Shown here piece after piece: positions 55,101-64,000 of a stretch of DNA of 64,000 nt. Where the stretch lies: assembly GCA_934045905.1 (NCBI GenBank), contig OW203773.1, positions 15,921,246-15,985,245 on the forward strand, written 5' to 3'. A program made the position numbers and the translations under genes. This stretch comes from Leuctra nigra. Lineage: Eukaryota; Arthropoda; Insecta; Plecoptera; Leuctridae. The first letter of the stretch is position 1. Each line of letters begins with the position of its first letter. Under the pieces are notes generated by a model. That model ran no database searches, had not been told where the DNA came from, and worked only from the letters and a program-made list of their open reading frames with translations.

Positions 55101-55506
55101 TGATAGATCTCCTCTCATTTAAAAACAGGAAAATTGGCAATGACATCACAGTTTGCTATATTGCCATGGCAACAAGGGAATCCCCATGTCAACACAATGT
55201 TCAAGACTTGGAAATGACATCACAGTTCTGATCCTTGTTAAAGGCCGTTTTTCCCGCCAAAAATCATATGATATTTGAACTCGATTTTTATGAATGAAAA
55301 TTTAAGATTTCACAGGTAATAAGTGTATTAGTCATTATTATTTGTGTTTATTTATAGAAATTTACTAGAATAAAATTTCATGAGACTTCCCTATTGTTGG
55401 AGTTATGGACTGCACTGGAACTGTTACATTTACCTGCGTCAGCTCTCGCTCCCGACTGCATTGCCGCGACTAACACCACACACAGAATGAAGATGCAAGT
55501 TGACAT
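49017..55506 (-). CDS. Secreted C-type lectin, complete, three exons
   Basis: Exons 55506..55434, 50054..49704 and 49186..49017 join with phase-1 junctions to give 197 residues. Residues 1-24 form a signal peptide (TCIFILCVVLVAAM core, ARADA cleavage region). Then comes a Cys/Pro-rich linker (CPTCPTCPASCPACP) and a C-type lectin domain: CYNYHAAAATW, CEREGGHLVI, LWVGIRES, and a final LDCPVSWQYKLPFVCEQ. The WVGI core and four canonical cysteines are present. The Ca-binding 'EPN' position reads EPLN and the 'WND' position is replaced (SWQYK), so classical sugar specificity is doubtful. NVT is a glycosylation sequon. In insects such lectins act in immunity or extracellular recognition. Which family member it is cannot be said. 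Confidence 0.88.
49197..49703. other. C-type lectin intron 2
   Basis: ~517-nt AT-rich intron (49187-49703), donor G|GTGAGT. Nothing else recognised. Confidence 0.5.
49704..50054 (-). CDS. C-type lectin exon 2
   Basis: Acceptor TTTGTCTTCAG before 50054, donor G|GTGAGT after 49704. Encodes the CPTCPTCPASCPACP linker and the first two thirds of the lectin domain through LWVGIRESETSDGVFHSVLG. Confidence 0.9.
51127..51321. repeat. Palindromic MITE K, copy 2
   Basis: TTAAGCCCGATTTACACGG to CCGTGTAAATCGGGCTTTA; arms share TTGAACAACTTCTGTGTCAC with complement. Confidence 0.82.
53290..53560. repeat. Long inverted repeat with ~100-bp arms
   Basis: Arms 53290-53389 and 53461-53560 are near-perfect inverses (CAGTAATATTTATTGA, GCAATATTTCGC, TCCGAGCTTCTTCAGGCA), separated by ~70 nt. 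Transcribed, it would form a ~100-bp dsRNA stem within lectin intron 1. Confidence 0.85.
53660..53970. repeat. Palindromic MITE A, copy 4 (one arm)
   Basis: Ends ...AAACGGCGGAGCGCTTGCAC-CACTTAA; only the right half is recognisable. Confidence 0.6.
54970..55393. mobile_element. MITE family M, copy 3
   Basis: TAGGGAAGTCTCG to GAGACTTCCCTA, inverted orientation relative to copy 1. It ends 41 nt from the lectin exon 1 donor. Confidence 0.75.
55434..55506 (-). CDS. C-type lectin exon 1 (signal peptide)
   Basis: ATG at 55506, donor GCAG|GTAAAT after 55434. Encodes the hydrophobic core CIFILCVVLVAAM and ends ARADA; one base of the next alanine codon is left for exon 2. Confidence 0.85.
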
Positions 55507-56119
55507 GTTGACACTATCTGAACAACTGGAGCTGCAAGAGACGAGATAACGTATCACAAGCAAGAGGAAGCTCCAGCTCCGGAAGCAGAGGTCGAGATGA
55601 TTAACCTCACTTAAGGTGGCTCCATCGATGAGGGCTGTTCTCAGATCTTCATTGCTCTTTGTTTACTTATTGACAGTCATTCCGTACACAATCCTTAGCA
55701 ACAGAAACACTTCTCGGGATTAGTTTCTACGATAATTTGTGTTAAAGAATAGTTTTCTTTCCCCGCATGTTGTTTAAAAGTTGAAGTTTAATCGTGTCGC
55801 TATTCGCTTTTCTAGGCTAATAATGGCGGATCTAATTTTTTGTATCGCCTTAATTTGAACAAAACCTTATTTTCTCGTATACAGAATGACCATATCTATA
55901 CTAGGTAGAAGAAGAAAAAACACCAACTCGTGCTATTTGATGTTAGAAATCGAAATGATTTTCCTATACTAGGTACCTAATTAAAATACAATTGTTATTA
56001 TATAATATTTTACCTAGGTATTAATTCATAAAATTAATTTTAATAAGTAGGATCCCCATCTATAGCAAATAAATTTATCAAATTTACACAAAATCCAACA
56101 ATTATTATTATTTATTAAC

Positions 56120-56694
56120 GTATAGATAAAAAAAGTAACTAACCTAAGCTTGGTTTTTGAATCATGATAAAAGCAACATTAATTTCGTCGACGCATTTCG
56201 TCTCCAAACAGGCACGTAGGAAGGGGGTAATGGGGGGGTATTATCCCCCCCCCCCCCCCCCACTCGAGCTGGCTGACCCCCCATTCACCATACAAAATTA
56301 AGTTTAATGTCCAAGAATCACTTAAAAATTGTTAAAATTCTAAAAAAAAACGCCCTGCGGGGCAAACATAGGGAGATATTTGACGTAATTTGAGCAGTTG
56401 AGCATCCAGAATCGATTTTAAAATGTTTATATTCGAATAGATGCCCTGCGGGGCAACAATTTTGAGGGTTTTTTGCTTCAGTTCGTGCATTTTAAAGCCC
56501 CAGAATCACTTTTAACTGGGTTAAATTCAAAAAAACTGAGGGGGCTAAAACTGGGGCTTCGCCCCCCAGTCCCCCTTCCGGGTGTCGCAATCCCCCCCAT
56601 GATGAAAGTAGTTCCTACGCGCTTGTCTCCAAACGTATCCACAATAGAGTGTCTGCCAAAGCAGCAAAATCGCTTGCGCTTGTAGCACCTTAAA
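56120..56694. repeat. Palindromic MITE A, copy 5, interrupted
   Basis: The right end TCGCTTGCGCTTGTAGCACC-TTAA and the CATTTCGTCTCCAAAC core are recognisable on either side of the element at 56209-56625. Confidence 0.6.
56209..56625. mobile_element. hAT-like element (CAGGCACGTAGGAA), 8-bp TSD
   Basis: Ends CAGGCACGTAGGAA and TTCCTACGCGCTTG; TCTCCAAA is duplicated at 56201-56208 and 56626-56633. GC-rich interior (CGCCCTGCGGGGC, GGGGCTTCGCCCCCC). A relative lies at 59997-60285. Confidence 0.85.
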
Positions 56695-57024
56695 CACGAC
56701 AATGATTGCATTAGAAAAGAAGAACACCTCTATAGCAATGGATTGCTTATTACATTATTGGATTGGATTGGAATATCTAGACCCTATTCAAGGATCCACT
56801 TCATGGGGGGCGATATATTTTAAGTAGACACAATGCAGCTATGCATCTTGGTAATTGACGATAATTGAATGATTTTGACTGAGTATATAAACGTTAACAC
56901 TATAATAACGTAACTACGGTAGGGTGTCACCCGCATATCATGAAGGGGGGGGGGGGGCGGAGTGGCATTGTTGAAGAGAAAGAATATCATCATGCCAACA
57001 TAATTGTGAATATAAAAATTCATA

Positions 57025-57560
57025 TTAAGGTGCTGCAAGCGCGAGCGATTTTGCTGCTTTTTGTAGACACTTTTTGCGATACGATTGGAGACGAAATGGG
57101 TAGACCAAATTATTTGAAATTTTAATCGTGATTAGATAAAAGACAAACTTAGGGTTATCCCTTGGTACATTTTTAATTTTTTGCTTCGTTAATTAGTAAT
57201 AATTAGTGGATTTTGGGTGAAAAATTAGCTATTTTCTTGTCTCCCTGGGCGCCGTAAAAAATTAAATTTCAAAAATGTGCCAATGGATAACCCTAAGTTT
57301 GTCTTTCATCTAATCATGATTAAAATTTGAGATCAATTGGTTCACGGGTTTGGTCTCCAATCGTATCACAAATTTCATCGTTTTGCGCGGTTTTGTTGAA
57401 TAACCGGCGCCTAATTAACGATGCAATAAGCAAAAATTAAACAGGGCTACTAATATACAATCAGACTGATCATGTGAACATCCTGTAAAAGTTACACTCA
57501 CTTATGAAACAATTTTTCTCTCTCAATTTTCTAAAACGGCCGAGCGCTAGTATCACCTAA
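57025..57560. repeat. Palindromic MITE A, copy 6 (full length)
   Basis: TTAAGGTGCTGCAAGCGCGA to GGCCGAGCGCTAGTATCACC-TAA; both arms intact, the best reference for the family. Confidence 0.85.
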
Positions 57561-58292
57561 GACACCACATACCTCATTGAAGTTTAAGTAAAGAAGGCGG
57601 TGAACTAACTCATGTTTTCGAAATTAATCAGAGTGTGGTATCAGTTTGCGCCCGCATTGACGGTGATTCAACGACATTGAAAATGATTAGAATATTACCT
57701 GGGTTGATTATAGTATTCAAATTACCTTCACATGTCGCTGAGTTAAAGTTTGATAGAGTTCAAAGTTAAATTGTTTTATAAATCTACTACACATGGAAGG
57801 ATCTGTTCTGGAACAATCTGATTTGTCAGTAATCTTGGATTATGGTGACGATAAATATTGGGATTTTGTCTCCTAGGTACGCATCAAAAATTATTTGAAA
57901 AGGTTTGAATTCGTTTCAAAATCTTATCGATCATAACAGATTTAGAATATGTTTCCAGAAATGTGTATCGATAATCAAGTTTTATCTGTATAGGTACTTT
58001 TTATTAAAATCGAAACCACACGCTTGAGTCGACAAATGTGTTGATAACACAATAAAAATAAAAAAGATGTGGAATGAGCTTGAGAATTCTTAATTAGGAA
58101 TGACAAATTAGAATTTGAAAAATTTACTTTCGGTCAACAAAAACAAAGAAATTATCTACTCTAAATTTGTGCAAAGGATGGTGCGAATGCGACGAAAGTT
58201 TTGAATTAGATTGATTTTTATCTACCACAACACCACAGATAATATTATTATCCTCTTACATAATGTACACTTTTCACGCATGCGCATGTCGC

Positions 58293-58324
58293 GGGTGTCC
58301 GGGTGTCCGGGTGTCCAGGTGTCC
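58293..58324. repeat. GGGTGTCC microsatellite
   Basis: Three GGGTGTCC units followed by a variant AGGTGTCC. Confidence 0.9.
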
Positions 58325-58860
58325 GACAATGGAAATGAATCAAACTGTCATTCCAAAACGTCAAAATGTCAGCACGAATCTTTATATCCACTTTCAAGGA
58401 AGTTATGACAATAATTCGTTCAAATAATATACGAAATCACATTCTACATACCTGATTGATGAATTAACTCCGTTTCACTAACGTTTGACAGTATTTTGAG
58501 AGAAATTACATGAGAAGCAAGAGTGTAGCCAACTTGCCAAGACGTGTAGCCCATGGAAGAACAGACAAGTTTCGAAACTTTCAAATTTGCGCAGTATAGG
58601 CCGTGATTTTTTTTAGATTGAACGAAAATTGGAATTAACTCTTGGGACCTTGACTTAGTAGAACCACGGGTAAAGCAATATAATGTAAATAGATGATATT
58701 TTTGGGGTTGCAAAGGGTGAGGGGTTTGGGGGGGGGGGGGGGGGGGCGTAAGTGAACTTTTAAGCCCGAGTATACATACCTAACGTCGCAACTTCTCATT
58801 AGTATATTGAAAGTTACGTTTTGGGAATCAAAATTGTACTAAAGCGATCGATCGTTGATG

Positions 58861-60541
58861 TTTCAAATTCAATTTCAATTATCTTTATTTGCATCTTTAA
58901 GTACAAAAAGGCGACATTCAGCAATGTGAGAATCGACTGAGAAGCTCAGCGGCTCCCTGCTGATCAGGAGGCAAGTAAGATCACGTGACAGATTTCAGTC
59001 AATGAGAGAGATGCTCTGGTTTTATCTAAATTTGATAGAGTATTCCATGTTTTCTTAGAAACGTTTTTAACATCTTTTTACCCAATTTTTAATTTTTCAC
59101 TTCTTATGTACTCATTGGGTCGTTATTTTTTTAAGTTGCGTATTTGTTTCAGTATAATTCACTCATTTATGATTTCAGATTTGTAACTTGGATTCGTTTA
59201 GAAATTTTAATCTGTAGTAGATTTGTAATTTCCATGAAGGTACCTATTTGTTTTAGTAGTGTATAACGTCGCACTGTTCTGCAGCTAACCTATTATGATG
59301 ATGGGAGATGATGGTGAATAGTAGGTAAAGATGGAAGGTGGGAAGGAGGCGGTCGTGGCCTATTAGTTGGGTATACCTTCCCAGCATTTGCCTGTCGACT
59401 GAGGTAATACCACGAACAAAACCGTCAGGAAGGACGCTTTTTAACATTTCCCAACACCACAGATAATATTATTGTAGCTTAATGTAGAGATATACCAACC
59501 TATTATCAAACGTTATTTTGTTAAGATTTTTGCTCTATGACAACCGGACCCCTGCTCCTTAGAGATGACAATGTCGTATTTAAATAATACTTAATACTAA
59601 TTATTAATATTAATAATTTACTTAATAGAGATACGAAAGCAATCAAGAATAATCGATTTGGGATATATTTCTCTAATACAACTTAGAACAGTAGGTACTC
59701 AACATGCCCGCTGGACTAATTTTTGTGCCCCCCCCCCCCCCCCCCCCCCAGTTGATATTTAAAAACCAACTTATTCACAAAATTTGTCCCATGTGAAAAT
59801 AATATATATATAAAAAAAAAATCGTTTCATTTGAGACACATTTTGAGAGTTTTAAGAGGATTTTGAGAGGTGTCATGTTAGGATATTCTTCAAGCCATTT
59901 ACCAATTCCGAAAATTGTAAAAGAGTGTATTGATTTGGCGTGTGTGTGAAACATTGTTCGATTCGTTTCCTAATAAACAATAGACACTGATTAACCAGGC
60001 ACGAAGGGGGGGGGGTGGGGGTTACCTAGCAGACTGATCCCCTATTCTCCATGGAGATTAAAGTACAGAATCACTTATAAATTGCTTACATTCTAAAATG
60101 AAACCAGCTCTGCGGGGCAATAATTGGAGGGTAGTTTGCTTCCGTTCGTGCATTTTAGAGCTCCAGAACCAATTATTTTTAATTGTTAAATTCTAAAAAA
60201 ATACGCCCCGCGGGGCTAAAACTGAGGGGCTTGACACCCCCTCCCCTCCCCCCCCCTGTGATAAAAATAGTTCCTACGCGCCTGGAATGAACCTACCTGA
60301 GCATTATTGTACTTTTAAAAAAAAAAATGCGGCCCGCCAACAAAATCAATTTCGTATTATTGACCCGGAAGTCAAAAATGTTGAGTACCACTGACTTAAT
60401 AGTAATAGTAATAGACATAATAGTAAATTTTTATGAATGTTTTTTGTAACATTGTCATACTGATGCTCACTGCTGATGAAATTATTCATAATAAATAATG
60501 ACGAACCTATGGCTTTCATATTTACATATAATAAATATTAA
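58861..60541. other. Intergenic, with retroelement-like and hAT-like fragments
   Basis: 58861-58985 begins with AATTTCAATT repeats and a segment like that at 22700-22760, possibly a LINE/SINE 3' end. A 20-nt C tract lies at 59731-59749. The hAT-like element is listed separately. No coding signal. Confidence 0.35.
59997..60285. mobile_element. hAT-like GC-rich element, second copy
   Basis: CAGGCACGAAGG to TTCCTACGCGCCTG with the interior GCCCCGCGGGGC shared with 56209-56625. No target duplication was found. Confidence 0.6.
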
Positions 60542-60547
60542 TTTATT
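60542..60547 (-). terminator. Candidate polyadenylation signal, LRR gene
   Basis: AATAAA on the minus strand, 45 nt after the stop codon of the LRR gene. Confidence 0.55.
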
Positions 60548-60591
60548 TACACAGATATAAAATTATATAAAACATATTTGAACTTGTCCAA

Positions 60592-60724
60592 TTAGTGAAG
60601 ACTTCCCCGCGATGAACATAACCTCACTTTTGGATACATGTCTTGGAGTTTGCGCAGTTCTTCTTGCGATATCGCAAACAAGTAGATGGTCATTTCCTGA
60701 AGCCCAGTCAAACTCATCAGCAAT
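60592..60724 (-). CDS. LRR gene, terminal exon
   Basis: Acceptor TTGGTTCCAG before 60724; 44 codons including the stop. Its first base completes the arginine split after the previous exon. Confidence 0.72.
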
Positions 60725-63700
60725 CTGGAACCAATTCGACATTATAGTTTTACTCATAAGATACCTACACTAGGAAAACGCTCAGTGTAACGCGTTGATG
60801 AGCGAACACGGGTACGTACAAATTCTCTAACTGGAAATGCGTACAGAACGCACAGAAAACATAAACATCCATATTGAATTGAAAAATGATCCACTCAGTC
60901 AACATAAATGTATCTGCTTTTCATTGAAACGTGAAAATAGCATCTAAACACTGTGGTTCCTAAAGCAAATCAGATCCATGTGGCAGTGGAAAAACAGTTA
61001 TTTCGATACTTCATCTCTGACAGCTATTAAAAATGTCAATAAGTGCATACGTTCTTAACTGATAGGGCCGAAAATTTGTAAAATAAGAGACAATGTTGGT
61101 CTTAATGACCATGCAAAATATGAGTTTGATCACATTTATTGAAGACCATTTTCATTTTTCAACCTATCAGGGGATGTTTATTTAAATTTTAACCAAACAA
61201 TTTAAAAAAAAAATTGAGTCAGCAAACAGAAAAGGTTGTCTCTACATGTGTGCAAAATTTCAGATCGATCGGTGAAACGGTGCGACTTCCATTGCTCCTA
61301 TAAACAGACAAAGTAAAAACAAAAAAAACAGAGGTCCGTGTCAAAAGAGTCAAAAGGAGTCGCTCGCTCAATTACTTCAATGTCTTAAAACATTATACCA
61401 TCACATATTGACTGGATAAGGTAAAGAGGCGAAAATCGAAGAGAAAACATTTATTTAAATAAACAAAACATTAAGACGGCTGGGTAGTGAGTTTGACCTT
61501 GAAGAGTTTTTTAATCGATTTTTATCAATATCTTTTTCCAGTGTTATTGTTAATAAAATAGGGCTATGGACGTGAATTCAGAACAGTTCAATGAAAATAA
61601 TTCCATAGCTTGTAATGGTTTATTTGATTTACTTTGTCCAACAGGTGTTTAGAACCCGAATATTTAGTAATTTTCGGGTTCTAAACACCTGTTGGACACA
61701 ATAAAACTAATAGCTTATTCCAAACTATGAAATTATTTTCATTGAACTGTTCTGAATTCACGTCCATAGCCCTATTTTGTTAACAATTACACTGGTAAAA
61801 GATATTGATAAAAATCGATTAAAAACTCGTCAAGGCCACGCTCACTACCAAGCCCTCTTAATCATAAGTCATGACTGCCACTATCGGACACAGTTTAGGT
61901 ATAGGTAGTAAAATTATTATTGATCGAGCGTAGCGAGCGACTCCTTTGGCTCTTTTGTCAATGACCTCTTTTTTTCTGTCGCACCGTTTCTCCGATCGAT
62001 ATGAAATTTTGCACACATATAAAGACAACCTTCTCTGTTTGCAGACCCCAATTTTTTGAAATCCATTTGTTGGTTAAAATTTAAATAAATATATCCTGAT
62101 AGTCCTGGTATTTTACTGTACAGTAAAATTTTGATTTTTGGGTTCACTGGCCCTTTAAGTAAACTGCAGTTAATGTAGCCTTAAGGTTATTGTAAACTGA
62201 GAAAATAAGCTCCGAAATTTAATTGTAGTATATATTATAATGGTTATACACCGAGTTTTCTGAAGTGGAGTTTAAGCTAATTTAAACTAAGAAATACCGG
62301 CCCTAAGTTCACCTTAAGAGTCGACAGGACTCGCAGAAAATTTCGATTCCGTTGTAAAAAATCCTAGAAATGCATGAAAATGCATTAGCTCTGGGTTGTA
62401 CGTGACATTTGTGACATTCAATCATGTGTTGCATGTTGCATATACTGCTGAGAAATAAGTTATTTTCATTCAAATATTGAAAACCAGAAAAAAACATAGA
62501 AATGCGGCCCTCCTTTTTTCTTGACCGATTGTTTTAAAAATTTAACAGCATAGAGATAAAGAGTAAATCTGTGTCTCTAGTGATCGAAAAAAATAATAAC
62601 ATACCTATGTTTTTTCTCGTTTAGAGGAAGTTCTAACATTGGCAATATATGAGTCATTTTGGCACCTCTGCCCTGAAATAACTAAACAAAAAATTTAACT
62701 TTTGGGCCTCTAGAGACACATATCTACTCTTTATCTATAACCTGTGAAAATTTGAAGACAATCGGTAAATCCGTTTAGAAAAAAGTACGGGCCGCCTTTT
62801 TGTGCTTTATAAAACATGGATTTCATCATGTATCGTAGACTCTTAACTCACCGTCTGCAGAGCACGCTATCGACGACGCGAACGCCATCTAGATTCAGAT
62901 GCGTAAGTTTCTTACAGTGGTCCGCCATTGCTGTGACGTCATTTCTTGTCAAAACGGTGCATTGCAGATTGAGCTTCTCTAGTTGTTGACAGTTCTTGAA
63001 GACGTGGATCAAACTGCCCTCCAACTTCCTAACGCTACAAGAACAAGGGTTGTTAGTGCGACAATAAAGTAACAATGAGCAGGGGTGGCTACAGCTGAAT
63101 GTTTTTATCAAAGAGTGAGAGGACTGTTGTGAAACGAGGATGTGCCATTTAGATGTAAAGTATTACTGTTGGTGCATAAGTAGTGACCTGACAAATGGGG
63201 GGAAAAGAATATGTAAAACGGCAGAAATAAAATTCCTTTAAAAATGTCGCAGGAGTTACAAAGTTGGTTAAGGTAAAGAGTAGAAAAGTCAGGAAGGATT
63301 AAAGGGGAAACACTTAGTGGTAAGGAAGCGGTAAACGGGGAAAGAGGAGGTTGAGATTGTATGGGCGATTACAAGGAATGGGACAATAATGCACCAATAA
63401 AAGGGACAGTTCGACAGGACGACCGATTGCGGAGGAGTGGAGTGGAGTGGAGAGGGCTGCTTAAGAAAGAGGAGAGAAGTGTAATATGATCAGAGTCGAA
63501 AAGTGGTGAGCAGGCGTAGTAATAAAGAAACGGAAGCAGCAGAAGAAAGAGGCAGCAGAAGTTGGAAGAGAAGCTGATGTGTGTGTGGAGTAGCGTTGGA
63601 CCTCGACTCACTGACGCAAACGCAGATCTCTCAGGTGTACCAACAGCGAAACACATTCAACGCCTATTTCCGTCGGAGATGAGTCGTGCGAAGACAAGTC

Positions 63701-63771
63701 CAGTGTCTCGAGCAGAGGATTATACTTAGCAAGTGTTTCCAGAATCCAATCGACTCTTGTAAACGGTCCAA
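60592..63771 (-). CDS. Leucine-rich-repeat protein (FBXL-like), three 3' exons
   Basis: Exons 63771..63612, 63034..62852 and 60724..60592 are joined by GT-AG junctions with matching phases; TAA at 60594-60592. 158 residues of LRRs: LETLDLSSHDSSPTEIG, LVHLRDLRLR, LEKLNLQCTVLTRNDVTAMA, KLTHLNLDGVRVVDSVLC, then GLQEMTIYLFAISQEELRKL. The spacing and the 'C..L..LNL' pattern resemble F-box/LRR (FBXL) or AMN1-type repeats, which bind substrates of SCF ligases, but no F-box is visible because the 5' end lies right of the window. The function is therefore inferred only at family level. Confidence 0.72.
60770..61370. repeat. Dispersed repeat D, copy 4
   Basis: CTAGGAAAACGCTCAGTGTA to GAGTCGCTCGCTCA; in the last intron of the LRR gene. 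Confidence 0.7.
61471..61861. mobile_element. Palindromic MITE E, copy 4
   Basis: TTAAGACGGCTGGGTAGTGA to CGCTCACTACCAAGCCCTCT-TAA, nearly perfect foldback including the centre (GTAATTTTCGGGTTC). Confidence 0.85.
61918..62110. repeat. Dispersed repeat D, inverted 3' fragment
   Basis: ATCGAGCGTAGCGAGCGACT followed by GATCGATATGAAATTTTGCA, the reverse complement of the terminal part of D copies. Confidence 0.65.
62852..63034 (-). CDS. LRR gene, penultimate exon
   Basis: Acceptor TTCTTGTAG before 63034, donor CG|GTGAGT after 62852. Encodes VRKLEGSLIHVFKNCQQLEK and DHCKKLTHLNLDGVRVVDSV. Confidence 0.78.
63200..63590. other. Purine-rich intron tract
   Basis: The plus strand is unusually rich in A and G (GAAAGAGGAGG, GGAGTGGAGTGGAGTGGAGA). 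No gene is recognised; open frames on the opposite strand follow from the composition. Confidence 0.5.
63612..63771 (-). CDS. LRR gene, first visible exon
   Basis: Acceptor TTGCTTTTCAG before 63771, donor CA|GTGAGT after 63612. Encodes RVDWILETLAKYNPLLETLD and GVECVSLLVHLRDLRLR. A further upstream piece may lie at 63928-63999 (an open stretch with TRVFMERCDNLW), but its junction does not fit and it is not called. Confidence 0.72.
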
Positions 63772-64000
63772 CTGAAAAGCAACCGAGAAAGATTACATCT
63801 CCTTTCAGCAGTAGATCTATGAGTTAACCACAGAATAAGTACCTAATACGTTTTGCTAGATTAAAACGTCACCCAGTGGACCACATGTCTGCCACGTGTG
63901 AGCCATCGTCACTCACAAGACTAGTTAGTACCACAGGTTGTCACAGCGCTCCATGAAGACTCTGGTCTTTGTTCTACTGATACCCTGGCCATCTTCTGCT

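Larger units (their letters stand above)
50055..55433. other. C-type lectin intron 1 (repeat-rich)
   Basis: 5.4 kb. Contains a G/C-tract-bearing repeat at ~50800-51065 whose TGCGTACCTTGA.. block recurs inverted at ~52870-52970, MITE K (51127-51321), GC-rich hAT-like debris at 51335-52030 and 54410-54830 (CGCCCTGCGGGGC, GGGGCTTCGCCCCC), a hairpin (53290-53560), part of MITE A (53660-53970) and MITE M (54970-55393). Confidence 0.55.
55507..58860. other. Lectin upstream region and intergenic repeats
   Basis: The first ~500 bp upstream of the lectin start may hold its promoter, but no clear TATA or initiator was identified. The remainder is MITE A copies (56120-56694, 57025-57560), a hAT-like insertion, poly-G tracts and a GGGTGTCC microsatellite. 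Confidence 0.4.

Noticed and set aside
63928..63999. Possible extra LRR exon (TRVFMERCDNLW) at the right edge
   Set aside because: Looks repeat-like, but the available donors leave the wrong phase for the next exon; cannot be supported without sequence beyond the window.

Overview
The window looks like animal nuclear DNA, most likely from an insect. It has spliced genes with GC-richer exons inside AT-rich introns, canonical GT-AG junctions, and a dense load of DNA transposons and MITEs. Simple sequence of the TACCTACC/GGTAGGTA type is abundant and, together with the gene set, suggests a hemipteran; that placement is tentative. No rRNA, tRNA, CRISPR or bacterial-style operon was seen.

Five host genes can be read by joining exons with compatible phases. 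(1) 0.76-5.36 kb, plus: the last two exons of an ankyrin-repeat gene of IkB/Bcl-3/cactus type, whose 5' part lies left of the window. (2) 23.15-13.50 kb, minus: an F-box protein resembling FBXO21; four exons give the F-box and middle region, and the C-terminal part was not found. (3) 24.14-42.64 kb, plus: a complete ten-exon GABP-alpha/Ets97D gene (533 codons) with acidic N-terminus, KKRRR, OST, Pointed and ETS domains. (4) 55.51-49.02 kb, minus: a complete three-exon secreted C-type lectin (197 residues). (5) 63.77-60.59 kb, minus: the last three exons of a leucine-rich-repeat gene. The FBXO21-like and GABP-alpha genes are head to head, with about 1 kb between start codons, an E-box palindrome, a CCAAT box and a YY1-like motif over one start.

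The rest is mostly mobile DNA. Clear target-site duplications and internal 'empty sites' order several insertions: hAT-like elements with 8-bp duplications (15.7, 25.7, 27.3, 31.3, 33.9, 35.5, 39.2, 45.4, 56.2 kb), a piggyBac-type element with TTAA (25.8 kb), Tc1/mariner or pogo-type elements with TA (6.3, 17.1, 31.4, 40.3 kb), a 5'-truncated non-LTR retrotransposon with an intact 721-codon reverse-transcriptase reading frame (8.9-11.2 kb), and several palindromic MITE families. GABP-alpha introns 2 to 9 all carry such insertions, and intron 1 carries a palindromic element.

The most unusual signal is that three unrelated genes each carry a head-to-tail array in which part of one exon plus its splice-acceptor or terminal sequence is tandemly duplicated (period 164 bp in FBXO21-like, about 140 bp in GABP-alpha, 134 bp in the lectin). 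An intergenic satellite of eight 157-bp units, each with a DR1-type nuclear-receptor motif, has a similar period.
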